The translations under genes and the position numbers were made by a program. DNA of 64,000 nucleotides from Methylotuvimicrobium sp. KM2. Lineage in GTDB: Bacteria; Pseudomonadota; Gammaproteobacteria; Methylococcales; Methylomonadaceae. Positions within the stretch are counted from its first letter, which is position 1, and every line of letters starts with the position of its first letter. Shown here piece after piece: positions 34,292 through 43,502 of this stretch. The notes beneath the pieces were generated by a model. That model was not told the DNA's origin. It worked only from the letters and a program-made list of their open reading frames with translations, and made no database searches. The stretch is from NCBI RefSeq assembly GCF_038051925.1, contig NZ_CP150634.1:1488001-1552000 (forward strand), in the 5' to 3' direction.

Positions 34292-34882
34292 ATGGCGTTA
34301 AACGTTGCAATTAAACAGGGCATCGGTGAAGAAGACTATTTGCAGGGAGAGCTGTCTTCGGAAATCAAGCATGAGTTGATCGATGGTGTTGCTTATGCGA
34401 TGGCGGGTGCCAGTAAGGATCATGAGCGTATCGCCGGTAATATTTTTGTTCTTCTGCATGTTCATTTGCAAAACCATTCGTGCGAACCTTTTGCGAGCGA
34501 CGTGAAAGTAAAGGTTGATAAAGATTTCTTTTATCCCGATGTCATGGTGGTTTGTGAAGATCGTTCCGAGAATCCTTATTACACCGATTCTCCGACGGTT
34601 TTAGTCGAAGTGTTGTCGTCATCGACGCGCCGCATGGATCAAACGATAAAGCGCATGGCTTACCAATCGATTCCAAGTTTACAAGAGTTGGTATTGATCG
34701 AGCAGGATTTTGTCGATGTCGAAGTATGCAGACGCAGCAACGATTGGTTGTCGCGGCATTATTTTTTAGGCGATGAATTTATGCTTGAATCCGTAGGATT
34801 GACTTTGTCGGTTGCCGATATCTATCGGCGTGTTCAGATTCCCGATATGCTTGCTTATTTGCAGCAACAAGAGCTTTCATGA
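34292..34882 (+). CDS. Uma2-family PD-(D/E)XK protein
   Basis: This 196-residue Uma2-family protein is of a type abundant in cyanobacteria and some proteobacteria. It has KHELIDGVAYAMAGASKDHERI near the start, FASDVKVKVDKDFFYPDVMVVCED in the middle (catalytic Asp in YPDVMV) and PTVLVEVLSSSTRRMDQTIKR with E-V-L in the E-x-(K/V) position. The predicted activity is endonuclease-like; the biological role is unknown. I start at ATG 34292 with TGAGG 6 bases upstream. A GTG at 34268 would begin inside the adjacent miniature element. The tail runs into REP-like repeats. Confidence 0.83.
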   Translation: MALNVAIKQGIGEEDYLQGELSSEIKHELIDGVAYAMAGASKDHERIAGNIFVLLHVHLQNHSCEPFASDVKVKVDKDFFYPDVMVVCEDRSENPYYTDSPTVLVEVLSSSTRRMDQTIKRMAYQSIPSLQELVLIEQDFVDVEVCRRSNDWLSRHYFLGDEFMLESVGLTLSVADIYRRVQIPDMLAYLQQQELS

Positions 34883-35186
34883 AGCCTTCCCAACGCACGC
34901 CGGGATGTTCACGCTCTTTCCCAAGCTCCAGCTTGGGAAAGACACACCGGAAGCTCCAGCTTCCTGAGACCGACACAACCTCCGCACATTCCCTGACTCG
35001 CTCGTTCAATCTGCCTTGATTGTCGGGAAGCTAGAGCTTCCTGAACAGGTTACCCAAGCTGGAGCTTGGGTAACAGCATATTTTAGTTTTTGCGGCTACG
35101 ACTGGGCCTCGCTCGGACACTTGGCTTCGGCAAGCTGAAGCATCTTGCTAATCAGGACTGATTTTTAGGTTGATTGGTTTGGTCAG
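34883..35186. repeat. REP doublet (module D, inverted) plus a second module
   Basis: The hairpins cccaagctccagcttggg (34920), ggaagctccagcttcc (34950), ggaagctagagcttcc (35026) and cccaagctggagcttggg (35053) form an inverted copy of the doublets at 46214 and 47462. The end (about 35090-35155) matches the module at 7676 containing cggcaagctgaag. No gene was seen. Confidence 0.75.
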
Positions 35187-36128
35187 TTATAGATTTTTTA
35201 TTTTGCGCAACATCTTGATTATTCCTTCTGGCATTAAGCAGGCTAGCCAGTAGAGCAGGGCGCGTTTACTGGGCTTTTCTTTGAGACTGGCCGAAAATGC
35301 TTGCCGGGCGGTGATCAAATCGTACTCGCTAAAATGCCAATAGCCTAAGTCGGCATAGGCATCGGCTACGAGCCGGTCGGGGTCGATATTCTGTAATGAC
35401 AGGTCTTTTGCCGCGTAATTTCGAATCGAGGTCATGACTCTCGCCAGATCGTTGAGTAGCGGCGCGGTTAGTTGCGTGGCGTTGTTGCCGTGTTGTCGGC
35501 GCAGCATCAGAATGTCGGGCATACAGGCGATCGGATGTTTCGCGGCGATTTTACTCCAACATTCCAAATCTTCGCCGAAACGTATGCTTGGATTGAAACA
35601 GCCGGCTTCAATCAACGCCGATTTTTTGACCAGCACAGTACCGGTCGGGATGAAGTTTTTGGTGACGAGTTCGGCCAGGCCGTTCGGAATAGGGCGGTTT
35701 TCGAGTGCCTGAAATTTGCTCAACAAATTGTGTTTGTTTAATACCGATTCGGTGATGATCCGGTTGCTGTTGTCGATTTCGGCCATGTCGCCGGCGATCA
35801 AGACTAACTCGGGAGAGTTTTGTAGGACATTTAATTGTCGTTCGATCTTTTGCGGCGTCCATTGGTCGTCGGCATCGAGAAAGGCTATCCAATCGTTTTT
35901 TGCGGCATCGATGCCTGTGTTTCGAGCGGTCGAAGGGCCTTGATTTGGCTGATTGATGAAAATAATAGGGCCTGATTGCGATTCGACGACGGTTTGCGTA
36001 TCGTCTGTCGAGCCGTCGTCGACGATGACGATTTCATCAACCGGCTGAGATTGGTTCAGGATGCTCCAGACGGCGTCTGCAATGAATGCGGCGCTGTTAT
36101 AGGCGGGAATGACGACGCTGATTTTCAT
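35187..36128 (-). CDS. GT2 family glycosyltransferase
   Basis: This 313-residue GT-A protein has KISVVIPAYNSAAFI, IVDDGSTDDT (35-44), NQGPSTARNTGI, FLDADDQWTPQK (metal DxD near 89-91) and FGEDLECWSKI near 195 (catalytic-base region). It is typical of exopolysaccharide repeat-unit synthesis. It overlaps the upstream deacetylase-like gene by 4 bp, indicating coupled translation of the pair. The C-terminal 60 residues contain a hydrophobic stretch (LLYWLACLMPEGII) that may touch the membrane. Specificity is unknown. Confidence 0.85.
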   Translation of the reverse strand: MKISVVIPAYNSAAFIADAVWSILNQSQPVDEIVIVDDGSTDDTQTVVESQSGPIIFINQPNQGPSTARNTGIDAAKNDWIAFLDADDQWTPQKIERQLNVLQNSPELVLIAGDMAEIDNSNRIITESVLNKHNLLSKFQALENRPIPNGLAELVTKNFIPTGTVLVKKSALIEAGCFNPSIRFGEDLECWSKIAAKHPIACMPDILMLRRQHGNNATQLTAPLLNDLARVMTSIRNYAAKDLSLQNIDPDRLVADAYADLGYWHFSEYDLITARQAFSASLKEKPSKRALLYWLACLMPEGIIKMLRKIKNL

Positions 36129-37393
36129 GAGTTAACGGATTTTTTTGGGGTGTATTGGCAAATTAGCCAGCCGGGCACTATTAAACCGCTTATTTTACCG
36201 ATCATGGCAAGTTTCGGGTGTCGATAATATAGCCGGTATAAAAACGGGCCGAGTTTGGCGGGGCCTTCGATTCGTTCGATCGGGGGCAGGGTTTTTTGAT
36301 TGAAGCGATTGACGACGGGGCTGTTTGGCGCAAGAAGAACTTCGGCCAATTCGGCCGAGGATAAAAAGCGCGTTCCGCGTAAGTTTTGCGTCAGTTTGTT
36401 CAACAGAATCTTCAGTCCTGCGAGCGAAAACTTGAATTCGTTTTCAGTGCGCGTGAAGTTGTAGCGGTGGGTCGAAATCGTAACGGGTAAAGCTTGTCGG
36501 TAGGCTTGTAGCGCTTCTTGATAGGCGCTGTCCGGCGTGTTTTTACCGTCGACCGGTTCGAACATGACGTTTCTGACTAAATAAACTTGCCCGAAGGCAT
36601 TGATATCGCCGGTTCTGATCAATTGCTTGTCTTGAATATAGCGTCCGTCGTGCGCTCTTTCGGGACAGCGGTAGCCGGCTGTTTGAATCGCTTGTATCGA
36701 ATGGCGGCTCCATTCGGCTTCGATGTCGTCGTCCCAGAGATAACAAGGGGCGACGGTCGTTAAAGTGGGATAACCGAACAAGCGTTGAAAGGTTTCGGTG
36801 GCCGTTTCGATGATTTTACGCGCTTTTTCCGTGCCGACCGGTTGTGTCGGTAAGTTGCTGCCATCGACATAATGCCCTTGCAAAGGCGAGTCGAGAGTTT
36901 CCCAGTCCCACCAGTGAGAATCGGCTTGTGCATTTGCCGTGCGCGGGTCGTTATTTCGGCAGAGCTTAACGAAGGCTTCGCCGTTCAGATGCTCCAATCC
37001 GTGCAATTGCGGGACGAATACGTCGTTCTCGATGCCTTTTTGCATCGTTCGATAAATGTCGGGGAAATCGCGGTCGAGTATTTTTCTCGGGTATTCGCCG
37101 CCGGATGCTTTTTCTAGCGCAGCGGTATCGGGTACCGCCAGCACGACATCTGCGGTCAGCACGGCGCTGCGTCCGGCGCTGTCTTTTTGTTCGGATAAGG
37201 CATTTAACAGGGCCTCAAGACGGTCGGCATGAAAATCGCCGCCCGGTCCCCAGTCGTCGCTTTCGATTAATATCGGCGTATCGGCGAAATAAGGTTCTTG
37301 CCAGGTTTTTAAGAATAGATCGCGCTTCCAAACAAAAAGGATTGTGGCGAGGAAGGTCCATATTGTCAGTAGTACGGTGATAATGATTAGCAT
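36125..37393 (-). CDS. Membrane-anchored polysaccharide deacetylase-like protein
   Basis: This 422-residue protein has one N-terminal membrane helix (LIIITVLLTIWTFLATILFVW) and then a domain that looks like a divergent NodB/glycoside-hydrolase-deacetylase fold: LIESDDWGPGGDFHADRL (DD near 45) and VPQLHGLEHLNG (HxxxH near 147-151). GYRCPERAHDG and ITISTHRYNF-like segments follow. The usual TFDDG is replaced by ESDDWG, so activity is uncertain. It would face the periplasm. It overlaps the GT2 gene at 35187 by 4 bp. I am fairly sure of the fold group, less of the reaction. Confidence 0.6.
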   Translation of the reverse strand: MLIIITVLLTIWTFLATILFVWKRDLFLKTWQEPYFADTPILIESDDWGPGGDFHADRLEALLNALSEQKDSAGRSAVLTADVVLAVPDTAALEKASGGEYPRKILDRDFPDIYRTMQKGIENDVFVPQLHGLEHLNGEAFVKLCRNNDPRTANAQADSHWWDWETLDSPLQGHYVDGSNLPTQPVGTEKARKIIETATETFQRLFGYPTLTTVAPCYLWDDDIEAEWSRHSIQAIQTAGYRCPERAHDGRYIQDKQLIRTGDINAFGQVYLVRNVMFEPVDGKNTPDSAYQEALQAYRQALPVTISTHRYNFTRTENEFKFSLAGLKILLNKLTQNLRGTRFLSSAELAEVLLAPNSPVVNRFNQKTLPPIERIEGPAKLGPFLYRLYYRHPKLAMIGKISGLIVPGWLICQYTPKKSVNS

Positions 37394-37714
37394 GGTTTAC
37401 TTGTAATTTTACTGGAAAAGGGTTTGGTGCTCTTTCACTCTATGGGAATGGGTTCTTGGCAAAACGTGGCTTACAGCCCCGTCCTAAATGTTTCGATCAT
37501 GGCTAAAGCCGCCGAGGCGTTTGGTGCAAATCGAAACGTTGGGGACGGGTTAAATAACCCGTCCCGTAGAGGTATTTGTTTCTTATTCATTTGTATCGCG
37601 AAGCTAGAGCTTCACGTATCGGTTTCCCAAGCTAGAGCTTGGGAAACAGCAGACACCCCTGGCTTCGAAAGCGCGATCAGGGGATCGCTCCCACAGAACG
37701 TCCGCCGCTCTCTG
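37394..37714. repeat. Repeat modules upstream of the deacetylase-like gene
   Basis: About 37455-37570 matches the module at 7557 (shared gacgggttaaataacccgtc). About 37600-37650 holds REP-like hairpins (gcgaagctagagcttcac, cccaagctagagcttggg). From 37655 begins the left half of the palindromic module E (gatcaggggatcgctccca), interrupted by the element at 37715. Confidence 0.7.
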
Positions 37715-37901
37715 CATAGGTATCTACACAAGTTTTCAGCTTTATAAAACAATTAGTTAAGTTAATTTTTCTGTTATCTAGGATAAAAAAGTAGACTAAA
37801 AACTTCAATTTTTAGTCCCTATCTTCATAAAAAACCAGAAGAAACTTTATAACAGCATGATATTAAAAGATAAAGATGTGTAGATACTTATGCGCTCTCT
37901 G
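37706..37901. mobile_element. Tn5/IS50-type miniature element (with target duplication)
   Basis: The 178-bp element at 37715-37892 is flanked by the perfect 9-bp repeat cgctctctg (37706-37714 and 37893-37901). Its ends are CATAGGTATCTACACAAGT and, on the other strand, CATAAGTATCTACACATCT. The Tn5 outer end CTGACTCTTATACACAAGT and the mosaic end CTGTCTCTTATACACATCT share TACACAAGT and TACACATCT respectively. Tn5/IS50 makes 9-bp duplications. The core is A+T-rich and non-coding. It interrupts a module E palindrome whose uninterrupted form is at about 51600. Confidence 0.88.
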
Positions 37902-38273
37902 TGGGAGCGACGCCTTCGTCGCGACTATCGAAGCCAGTAACGCTCAAACACCAATAGCCTTTCCGGACAACACAACAATTTAGCGCTCGGTCGCTACTTT
38001 TTGCATAATTAGATATATTTATACTTATGTATAAAGACGAGAGCTAGAGCTTGGGAAACAGCAGACACCCCTGGCTTCGAAATCGCGATCAGGGGATCGC
38101 TCCCACAAAGGATTACAGCGATGTGGGAGCGACGCCTTCGTCGCGATTATTGAAGCCACTGACTTTCAATATCCGCAGACTTATCAAACAGCACCGTTCC
38201 CAGATAATCGATAACCTCTGTCTAGCAAGTTTACCGAGAGTTCATTTTAGAAAACGAAAAACAACTCGGGCGA
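37893..38273. repeat. Module E copies and A+T-rich spacer
   Basis: After the element the right half of module E continues (tgggagcgacgccttcgtcg, to about 37935). A second full module E lies at about 38070-38150. Between them are A+T-rich sequence and a REP-like gagctagagcttgggaaac. The sequence near 38210-38240 is an inverted match to a block seen at 31750 and 51520. No gene was seen. Confidence 0.65.
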
Positions 38274-38822
38274 TTATTCGAAACATTCCGCTTCATTTAG
38301 CGCTTTTCCTTCTCGATCCTTGTCGGAAAGAACCGGGTTGATGTTTGCCGGCCATTGTATGCCGATGGTCGGATCGTTCCAAGCGATGCAGCGTTCGAGT
38401 TCCGGTGCGTAGTAGTCGGTGGTTTTGTATAGAAAATCGGCCGTTTCGCTGAGTACGACAAAGCCGTGGGCAAAGCCTTGGGGAATCCACATTTGCCGGT
38501 GGTTCTCTTCGCTGAGCTCGGCACCGACCCATTGACCGAAGGTCGAAGAGCTTTTTCGAACATCGACTGCTACGTCGAATACGGCGCCGCTTACGACTCG
38601 AACGAGTTTGCCTTGTGCTTTTGGCGCAAGTTGATAGTGCAAGCCGCGCAGGACTCCTTTGGAGCTGCGGCTGTGATTGTCTTGAACGAATTGCAGATTG
38701 AGCCCAGTGGCTTGCCGGAATGACTCCTGATTATAACTTTCCAGAAAGAAGCCGCGGGCGTCCCCGAACACTTTCGGTTCGAGAAGGATGACGTCGGGGA
38801 TTGCGAGCGGTGTGACTTTCAT
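38274..38822 (-). CDS. rmlC: dTDP-4-dehydrorhamnose 3,5-epimerase
   Basis: This 182-residue cupin epimerase carries out the third step of dTDP-L-rhamnose synthesis. Typical segments are IPDVILLEPKVFGDARGFFLESYN, QDNHSRSSKGVLRGLHYQ (catalytic His in LRGLHYQ), GKLVRVVSGAVFDVAVDVR, MWIPQGFAHGFVVLSE and IAWNDPTIGIQWP. The start is ATG 38822, which shares one base with the rmlA stop (TGATG); the codon before it is TTG, not a likely start. The gene is last in a compact rmlD-rmlA-rmlC order. rmlB is not in the window. Confidence 0.95.
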   Translation of the reverse strand: MKVTPLAIPDVILLEPKVFGDARGFFLESYNQESFRQATGLNLQFVQDNHSRSSKGVLRGLHYQLAPKAQGKLVRVVSGAVFDVAVDVRKSSSTFGQWVGAELSEENHRQMWIPQGFAHGFVVLSETADFLYKTTDYYAPELERCIAWNDPTIGIQWPANINPVLSDKDREGKALNEAECFE

Positions 38823-39742
38823 CAAAAAACCTTTTCGTTGTTAAGAATCCGTAATAGATATTGCCCATAGCCGTTTTTTGAGAGAGGCTGGGCCAATTGT
38901 TCGAGTTGGGTATTGTCGATCCATTTTTGCCGGTAGGCGATTTCTTCAGGACAGGCGACTTTTAATCCTTGGCGGTGTTCTATCGTGGCAATAAATTGGC
39001 CGGCATCGAGCAGCGAATCGTGCGTGCCGGTGTCGAGCCAAGCGTAGCCGCGTCCCATGATTTCGACATTGAGTTTTTTTTCGTTTAAATAGAGTCGATT
39101 CAAATCGGTTATTTCCAGTTCGCCGCGAGGAGACGGTTTAAGGTTTTTAGCGAGTTCGACGACATCGTTATCGTAAAAATAAAGGCCGGTAACGGCATAG
39201 TTGGATTTAGGTTGTTGGGGTTTTTCTTCCAGCGATAGCGCTTTGCCGTTATTGTCGAATTCTGCGACGCCATAACGCTCGGGGTCTTGCACATGATATG
39301 CGAATACCGTGGCGCCTTCGGTGCGATTCATTGCATTACCGAGCAATTGGTGGAGGTCATGACCGTAAAAAATGTTGTCGCCGAGTACCAATGCCGCTAA
39401 GTCGTTGCCGATAAAAGACTGGCCGATGATGAAGGCCTGGGCGAGTCCGTCGGGCGATTCTTGTACGGCATATTGCAGGTTTAATCCCCATTGTTCGCCG
39501 GTGCCGAGTAGTTGTTCGAAACGCGGCGTGTCTTGAGGTGTGGATATGATCAAGATGTCGCGTATTCCGGCTAGCATCAACGTGCTGAGCGGATAATAGA
39601 TCATCGGTTTATCGAAAACCGGCAGTAATTGTTTACTAATCGCAAGTGTTGCCGGGTGCAGCCGGGTGCCTGAACCGCCCGCCAATATGATCCCTTTTCG
39701 AGTTGGAGGCGGTTTTTGAGTGGTAATTGAGCTTGCGGTCAT
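38822..39742 (-). CDS. rmlA: Glucose-1-phosphate thymidylyltransferase
   Basis: This 306-residue enzyme makes dTDP-glucose from dTTP and glucose 1-phosphate. It has the nucleotidyltransferase signature [14 protein letters not shown], the lysine-bearing [34 protein letters not shown], and the later [20 protein letters not shown] and [19 protein letters not shown] chose ATG 39742, which overlaps the rmlD stop as ATGA; the longer frame from 39787 would add [15 protein letters not shown] and overlap by 49 bp. About 16 residues precede the catalytic domain, slightly more than usual. Confidence 0.95.
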   Translation of the reverse strand: MTASSITTQKPPPTRKGIILAGGSGTRLHPATLAISKQLLPVFDKPMIYYPLSTLMLAGIRDILIISTPQDTPRFEQLLGTGEQWGLNLQYAVQESPDGLAQAFIIGQSFIGNDLAALVLGDNIFYGHDLHQLLGNAMNRTEGATVFAYHVQDPERYGVAEFDNNGKALSLEEKPQQPKSNYAVTGLYFYDNDVVELAKNLKPSPRGELEITDLNRLYLNEKKLNVEIMGRGYAWLDTGTHDSLLDAGQFIATIEHRQGLKVACPEEIAYRQKWIDNTQLEQLAQPLSKNGYGQYLLRILNNEKVF

Positions 39743-40659
39743 GGTTTGCTCCAGTTTTTGTTCATAAGGTTTAAATCTTGATTGCATAATTCTCTGATTA
39801 CCCGGTCAACATACAAACTCCAATCGGGAAAATGTAACCCTAAAGAATTGGCGAGTGAGCCGGTATTCAAACGCGAGTTTTTCGGACGCTGGGCAGGAAG
39901 CGGATAGGCTTCGGTTGGAATCGGCTGTATGTTTTCAGGTTTAAGCTTAAGTTGCATTCGGTTTTCGTGGGCTCGTTGAACGGCGTAACAGGCCAATCCG
40001 TGCCAGGTCGTTTCGCCGCCGGATGTCAAGTGGTATATGCCTCCGGTTAACTGATTGCGGCGATAACCGATAATGGCATGAGCGGTAACATCGGCAATGA
40101 GTTCGGCGCAAGTGGGCGCGCCGAATTGATCGGCTACGATATTCATATTATCGCGTTCTTGGGCGAGCCTCAGGATGGTTTTAATAAAATTATTGCCATG
40201 TGCGGAAAATACCCAGCTGGTTCGGAAAATCAGTGTATTGCATCGGCTATTTAAAATGACTTCTTCACCGGCGCGTTTCGATTTTCCGTAAACGCTTTGC
40301 GGGTTGGTGGCATCGGTTTCGAGATAGGCTTCTTTTTTTTCGCCGTCGAATACGTAATCGGTCGAGTAGTGCACAAGTAAGGTGCCGTTGGTTTTCGCGT
40401 ATTGTGCCAAGACATCGACCGCCGCGGCATTGATTGCGTATGCGGCTTTCTCGTCTGTTTCGGCTTTGTCGACAGCGGTGTAAGCGGCGGCATTGACGAT
40501 AATGTCAGGTTTGCGTTCTTTCAGTAAACCGAGTAACCCATCAGGGTTTTTCAGATCCGCTTCGTCGCGGCCGAATGCGCTAACTTGGCCAAGAGGGAGG
40601 AGTGTTCGTTGAAGTTCCCGTCCGACTTGTCCGTTTTTACCTAATAATAGTAAGTTCAT
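39739..40659 (-). CDS. rmlD: dTDP-4-dehydrorhamnose reductase
   Basis: This 306-residue NADPH-dependent short-chain reductase forms dTDP-L-rhamnose. The Rossmann motif is [14 protein letters not shown] at the start. The catalytic set is YSTDYVFDG and [11 protein letters not shown] (Tyr and Lys of YxxxK). [33 protein letters not shown] and a C-terminal RPKNSRLNT are standard. It is the first gene of the rmlDAC run, with its promoter expected in the 40660-40870 region. The product would feed rhamnosyltransferases, possibly the GT2 at 17161. Confidence 0.95.
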   Translation of the reverse strand: MNLLLLGKNGQVGRELQRTLLPLGQVSAFGRDEADLKNPDGLLGLLKERKPDIIVNAAAYTAVDKAETDEKAAYAINAAAVDVLAQYAKTNGTLLVHYSTDYVFDGEKKEAYLETDATNPQSVYGKSKRAGEEVILNSRCNTLIFRTSWVFSAHGNNFIKTILRLAQERDNMNIVADQFGAPTCAELIADVTAHAIIGYRRNQLTGGIYHLTSGGETTWHGLACYAVQRAHENRMQLKLKPENIQPIPTEAYPLPAQRPKNSRLNTGSLANSLGLHFPDWSLYVDRVIRELCNQDLNLMNKNWSKP

Positions 40660-41062
40660 GAGAGTTTTGTTTGAAATTGTGGTGCAAGTGACTCGTTGCT
40701 AAAAAAGATAGTGTATATTGACGCAATTTTCGGGCTAAACTTAATAAAAAATTCCAAACTTATCGATGGCCGTGTCGAGTTTGAAGGCTACTCACTTAAC
40801 GCGGGATAGTTTAAGGTTAATCCTTAGGAATACGCACAAAATAACTTAATACAAGTAGTAGGCTTTGTGGCGGTTTGGTGACTCGCTTGACAGGACGCCG
40901 TGAATACATCCGTGTAGGCTTGACGGCGGCTATCCCTGCCGCCGACACCTGTCAATCGAGCCACCAAATCCCCTTCCAACCGTTGTCTAAGTTATTTCAT
41001 GCTCGTTCCTTAGTGCTTTTGTCCCTCTTTAAGTGGGAAGCCAGTTTGAATAACAACAAAAA
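40660..41062. other. Divergent intergenic region with palindromic module F
   Basis: This region lies between rmlD (minus) and a GT4 gene (plus), so both promoters should be here; I could not assign them. About 40871-40970 is module F: TCGCTTGACAGG and CCTGTCAATCGA form inverted ends around gacggcggctatccctgcc. Related copies lie at 56304 and 57748. Confidence 0.6.
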
Positions 41063-42268
41063 ATGAAAATACTGCACATACTTGATCATTCGATTCCACT
41101 GCATAGCGGTTACACTTTTAGGACCCGTGCTATTTTAGAACAACAAAAAAAACTCGGTTGGCAAACGTTTCATGTGACTTCGGCCAAGCATAAAGTCGCC
41201 GAGCAAGCGGTTGAAGAAGTCGACGGGCTGCTTTTTTACCGGTCGCCGATGCCGCGATGTTTTTGGGCCGATTGGCCGATTGTGAACCAATGGGCGATTG
41301 TGAAATCGCTCTGTAAGCGCTTGGATGAAATCATTCCGGAAATCAACCCCGATGTTTTGCACGCGCATTCTCCCGCGTTAAATGGCTTGGCCGCTCTGAA
41401 AGCGGCACGAAAACACAATATTCCCTTGGTCTACGAGTGCCGAGCGTTTTGGGAGGATGCGGCGGTCGATCACGGTTCGACGACTGAAGGCAGTTTGCGT
41501 TATCGCTTAACTCATTATTTAGAAACTCAAGTGTTCAAGAATGCCGATGCCGTGACGACGATCTGCGAAGGTCTGCGAAACGACATTATCGGTCGGGGCG
41601 TTGCCGATAGCAAAATTACCGTAATTCCGAATGCGGTCGATATCGATAAATTCAGCCTCGGCGTCGAGGCCGATCTGTCATTGCGCGAACAACTGGGGTT
41701 AGTGGATAAGGTGGTATTGGGGTTCATCGGTTCGTTCTATGCCTATGAAGGTATTCCTCTTTTGCTCGATGCCTTGCCCGCGATTTTGAAGGAAATTCCG
41801 GATGTTCGTTTATTGTTGGTCGGCGGCGGTCCTCAGAATGACGCGATCAAGCAAAAGGCCAGCGATTTGGGTTTGCTGGACAAGGTCGTTTTTACCGGGC
41901 GAGTGCCGCATGATCGAGTGCAAGATTATTACAATCAGGTCGATATTTTCGTTTATCCGCGCCTGTCGATGCGTTTGACCGATTTGGTTACGCCGCTCAA
42001 ACCGTTGGAGGCGATGGCGCAAGGGCGGTTGGTCGTGGCGTCCGATGTCGGCGGGCATAAGGAATTGATCGACGATGAAAAGACCGGTTATTTATTTGCA
42101 GCGGGAAATGCCGAAAGTCTCGCGCAAACGGTTCTGCGTTTGTTGAACAATCGTTCCCAATGGGATGCGATTCGCGCGAACGGGCGCCGTTTCGTCGAGG
42201 AAAAACGGAATTGGGCTTATAGCGTAAGCCGTTATCAAAATGTTTATCAGCGTTTGCTTCAAAAATGA
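41063..42268 (+). CDS. GT4 glycosyltransferase, exosortase A locus type
   Basis: This 401-residue GT-B protein starts MKILHILDHSIPLHSGYTFRTRAILEQQ, which closely resembles the exosortase A-associated glycosyltransferases of the Daro_2409 type (TIGR04063). The C-terminal half has VVLGFIGSFYAYEGIPLLLDALP, LLLVGGGPQNDAI, VVFTGRVPHDRVQDYYNQVDIFVYP and the EX7E region with LKPLEAMAQGRLVVASDVGG. It is cytoplasmic and probably acts on the polymer made by the exosortase-associated system. A second GT4 and the amidotransferase-like gene follow at 6 and 10 bp, so the three form one operon. Confidence 0.87.
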   Translation: MKILHILDHSIPLHSGYTFRTRAILEQQKKLGWQTFHVTSAKHKVAEQAVEEVDGLLFYRSPMPRCFWADWPIVNQWAIVKSLCKRLDEIIPEINPDVLHAHSPALNGLAALKAARKHNIPLVYECRAFWEDAAVDHGSTTEGSLRYRLTHYLETQVFKNADAVTTICEGLRNDIIGRGVADSKITVIPNAVDIDKFSLGVEADLSLREQLGLVDKVVLGFIGSFYAYEGIPLLLDALPAILKEIPDVRLLLVGGGPQNDAIKQKASDLGLLDKVVFTGRVPHDRVQDYYNQVDIFVYPRLSMRLTDLVTPLKPLEAMAQGRLVVASDVGGHKELIDDEKTGYLFAAGNAESLAQTVLRLLNNRSQWDAIRANGRRFVEEKRNWAYSVSRYQNVYQRLLQK

Positions 42269-42274
42269 TTGTCC

Positions 42275-43492
42275 ATGACTGATAAAACTCCTCGCCTCGT
42301 CGTTTTTTGCTCTTTGTTTCCTAGTTCCGCGCAACCGAATTCCGGTGTGTTCATTCGTGAGCGGATGTTTCGGGTCGGTCAGCAATTGCCGATTGTCGTA
42401 GTTTCGCCGGTTGCCTGGTTTCCGTTGCAAGGCCTGATCCGTTTGGCGAAGCCGGGTTTTCGGCCTCAGCCGCCGAAATTTGAATTACAACAGGGGGTTG
42501 AGGTTTATTATCCTCGTTTTTTGTCGATTCCGGGGGTCTTGAAACATTGGGACGGTTTTATGATGGCGTTGGGTTCTTTGCCGACCATGGTCCGATTGAA
42601 GCGGAGACACCGATTTAATATGATTGACGCGCATTTCGCCTATCCGGACGGTTATGCCGCGACCTGGCTCGGGAGATGGTTCAAGGCGCCGGTGACGATT
42701 ACATTAAGAGGGACTGAAGTCAGTTTGTCGAAGTTTCCGGCACGCAAACTTCGGATTATTTCGGCCTTGCAGCGGGCCACGAAAATATTTTCGGTGGCCG
42801 ATTCGCTCAAGCGTCACGTCGTTGCGTTGGGCATCGATTCGAACAAAATACAAGTCGTCGGTAACGGCGTCGATGCCGATAAGTTTCATCCGGTCGATCG
42901 CGCCGAAGCCAGGCGGGCTTTGAATTTGCCTGAAGGTGCGCCAGTATTGATATCGGTCGGCGGTTTGGTCGATCGCAAAGGTTATCATCGTGTCATTGAC
43001 GTGATGCCGTTATTGCGCGAAGAATTTCCCGGCTTGATGTATTTGATCGTCGGCGGGGCTTGCGCCGAGGGTAATAATCGAAAGCAATTGGAACAACAAG
43101 TTGCCGACTTGAATTTGCAAAACCATGTCCGCTTTTTAGGGCCGTTGCCTTCGGAACAATTAAAATCGCCGTTGTCGGCATCGGATGTATTTGTATTGTC
43201 GACAGCCAATGAAGGGTGGGCCAATGTTTTTTTGGAGGCGATGGCTTGCGGTTTGCCGGTGATAACCACCGATGTCGGCGGCAATAGCGAAGTCGTCAAT
43301 GATGCGTCATTAGGTACGATCGCGCCCTTCGGCGATGTTTCGGCATTAAAACTTGCTTTATCGGATGCGTTGAATAAACAGTGGGACAGGCAGGCGATCA
43401 GGCATTATGCCGAGCAGAACGCGTGGCATCGCCGTGTCGATACTTTGGTTGCCGAATTTAAGCGGATTATAGAAAAAACAAAAATCGATTAA
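42275..43492 (+). CDS. GT4 family glycosyltransferase
   Basis: This 405-residue GT-B enzyme has the N-terminal segment LVVFCSLFPSSAQPNSGVFIRERMF, common to exopolysaccharide GT4 enzymes, and the donor-site segments LISVGGLVDRKGYHRVI, YLIVGGACAEGNNRKQL, VRFLGPLPSEQLKSPLSASDVFVL and EGWANVFLEAMACGLPVIT. I start at ATG 42275, 6 bases after the upstream stop; an in-frame TTG at 42269 would add two residues. Neither has a strong ribosome binding site, and coupling to the upstream gene is likely. The donor sugar is unknown. Confidence 0.85.
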   Translation: MTDKTPRLVVFCSLFPSSAQPNSGVFIRERMFRVGQQLPIVVVSPVAWFPLQGLIRLAKPGFRPQPPKFELQQGVEVYYPRFLSIPGVLKHWDGFMMALGSLPTMVRLKRRHRFNMIDAHFAYPDGYAATWLGRWFKAPVTITLRGTEVSLSKFPARKLRIISALQRATKIFSVADSLKRHVVALGIDSNKIQVVGNGVDADKFHPVDRAEARRALNLPEGAPVLISVGGLVDRKGYHRVIDVMPLLREEFPGLMYLIVGGACAEGNNRKQLEQQVADLNLQNHVRFLGPLPSEQLKSPLSASDVFVLSTANEGWANVFLEAMACGLPVITTDVGGNSEVVNDASLGTIAPFGDVSALKLALSDALNKQWDRQAIRHYAEQNAWHRRVDTLVAEFKRIIEKTKID

Positions 43493-43502
43493 AGGGTGAA
43501 AA

